Below are positions 10,907 to 12,029 of a stretch of DNA of 12,029 bases, in pieces. The stretch covers positions 1 through 12,029 of the forward strand of contig JAQIWT010001186.1 of assembly GCA_034696485.1 (NCBI GenBank), written 5' to 3'. The notes under the pieces are model-generated. The model was not told the origin of the DNA. It made no database searches and worked only from the letters and a program-made list of their open reading frames with translations. The position numbers and the translations under genes were made by a program. This DNA comes from Isohypsibius dastychi. Lineage: Eukaryota > Tardigrada > Eutardigrada > Parachela > Isohypsibiidae. How positions within the stretch are numbered: the stretch's first letter is position 1; each line of letters begins with the position of its first letter.

Positions 10907-11928
10907 AGGTCACGAACTACTCAGACTGCAAAGTGTTTGCATTGAGGGGGCCCTGCTGTTGTGGTGGCATCAAGAATACCACTTTGCTGTAGTGAGCGTA
11001 TTTGCAAAGAATCCCACATTGATCTCCATGAGGACTGACTTGATACACTTACAGGACTGACTGACTGATAGAACATACTTCATAAAAGGTCGTCCGCAAG
11101 GTATAAGCCGAGCAGATCAGTAACAACAGTCCGCTTTGACCGAAAATTCTGATAAGTTGCAGTACCTAAGAATTTGAGAATCATGGATCAGAAAAAATTT
11201 TTACAGAAGAGGAGAATGGCTGCAGTGTGCTCATTCGTTAGCGAACCCTCGAGTTATCCAGCACCCTTCTCCACTATCTAACTTGGACCCTGGGAATATT
11301 TGAAACAATAACTGCCCCCATCGAATGTGGTACTTGTAAGATGAGATGTTTTAGGAGCTATGGAAAAACATTTCCTCATATATCCAACCACATTTGTCTC
11401 AGCGGGTCAGTCAGACCTCCGTTACAAAGTTTTTAGGGTTCTGTTGATGGTCTGCTCAAAGTTGGTGAAACTGAACAGTAGTCCATTCAAGCTGTTTCCA
11501 CATTGCATAATTTATCTGAGAAAATTATGAGGGCACTACTGACACCATACAGATCCTGAAAGCACCACTGCTCAAACTTTTTACCATTCTTTTCAATGAA
11601 ATGAAATGACAGGTGAACGACAAATTGGCCCCCGTCCACAAAAACAGGCGATTCTATGCAACCCAATGCGCAAGACAGTACTGTTTTCTGACTTCCGAAC
11701 AAAATCCGTTAGGCCAAATTCGTCTTATTATCAATCAACCAAATTAGTCTTGCGAAAGTTGCCCTATGACGCGCCACCCAGCTTCAACACACTGCAACCC
11801 TCTGTACTGCGACTGAACCGAACTTTTTGGTCAGCTATTCTGAAAGCAAGGACAAAACATCAAGGGGGCCAGGATACCTCCAGAACTGTTAATTAAATGA
11901 ATGCTCTTAACGTGTTTTGAGTTCGAGC

Positions 11929-11934
11929 TTTATT
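11929..11934 (-). terminator. Possible poly(A) signal of a minus-strand gene extending past the right edge
   Basis: The plus-strand TTTATT reads AATAAA on the minus strand, in the context GACAATAAAGCTCG. The sequence to its right (11935-12029) has no long open frame and could be the 3' UTR of a gene whose coding part lies beyond the window. Confidence 0.3.
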
Positions 11935-12029
11935 GTCAAGAGAAATGAAGTAAATGAATACGGTATTCACATGATGAAGGTTCTCCAGTGTGTACAGGTC
12001 ATGAAAAGGATCATACATACAATATTTTC

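Larger units (their letters stand above)
10710..12029. other. Intergenic region after the FABP-type gene
   Basis: I see no supported gene in 1.3 kb. An ATTAAA at 10901-10906 could be the FABP poly(A) signal. A direct repeat of AGGACTGACT occurs near 11032 and 11053. The longest ATG-started frame, 11606-11896 on the plus strand (96 codons), has no recognisable motif. A minus-strand AATAAA lies at 11934-11929. Confidence 0.55.

Noticed and set aside
11101-11284. TATAAG with a TCAGT initiator and a 32-codon frame from 11183
   Set aside because: The spacing from TATAAG to the initiator is only about 17 bp instead of about 30, and the small frame has no homology I can see.
11606-11896. 96-codon ATG-started plus-strand frame
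   Set aside because: No recognisable motif, basic low-information composition and no promoter or splice support.

Overview
This is a stretch of animal nuclear DNA, not bacterial or viral DNA. Four genes can be assembled by joining short exons across GT...AG introns. Most introns are 50-64 bp, with a few of 90-260 bp. The compact genes, very short introns, moderate GC and gene set (a trefoil-bearing GH31 membrane glycosidase homologue, a cytosolic sulfotransferase, a fatty-acid-binding-type beta-barrel) suggest a small-genome invertebrate. A tardigrade or another small ecdysozoan is one possibility, but the sequence alone does not settle the phylum. Gene models were made by hand from splice signals, codon phase and family motifs; no database search was run.

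Layout. (1) 1-2515, minus strand: the first 656 or so codons of a type II membrane protein of glycoside hydrolase family 31 (maltase-glucoamylase/alpha-glucosidase type), running off the left edge. Its catalytic-nucleophile motif is changed from W-x-D-x-N-E to W-L-S-R-T-E, so it looks like a pseudoenzyme. (2) 2516-4189: about 1.7 kb between two divergent genes, holding a spliced 5' leader with a hairpin and one unexplained 65-codon open stretch that could be a terminal exon. (3) 4190-5439, plus strand: a complete six-exon cytosolic sulfotransferase of 313 aa. (4) 5440-6018: short tail-to-tail intergenic DNA. (5) 6019-6885, minus strand: a two-exon four-transmembrane protein of 270 aa with three PPxY motifs in its C-terminal tail. 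(6) 6886-9997: about 3.1 kb with no gene I can defend; it contains a 157-bp foldback element, an AT-rich/poly-G low-complexity patch and the TATA promoter of the next gene. (7) 9998-10709, plus strand: a complete three-exon intracellular lipid-binding protein (FABP type) of 133 aa. (8) 10710-12029: no supported gene; a probable minus-strand poly(A) signal near the right edge suggests that another gene ends just inside the window.

The genes do not form an obvious pathway. Sugar-hydrolase-like, sulfotransferase and lipid-binding proteins could all be expressed in gut or epithelium, but that is only a guess. The most interesting signals are the inactivated GH31 active site, which comes with paired loss of trefoil cysteines, the PPxY-rich tetraspan protein, and the perfectly co-linear inverted repeat whose arm differences are all transitions.
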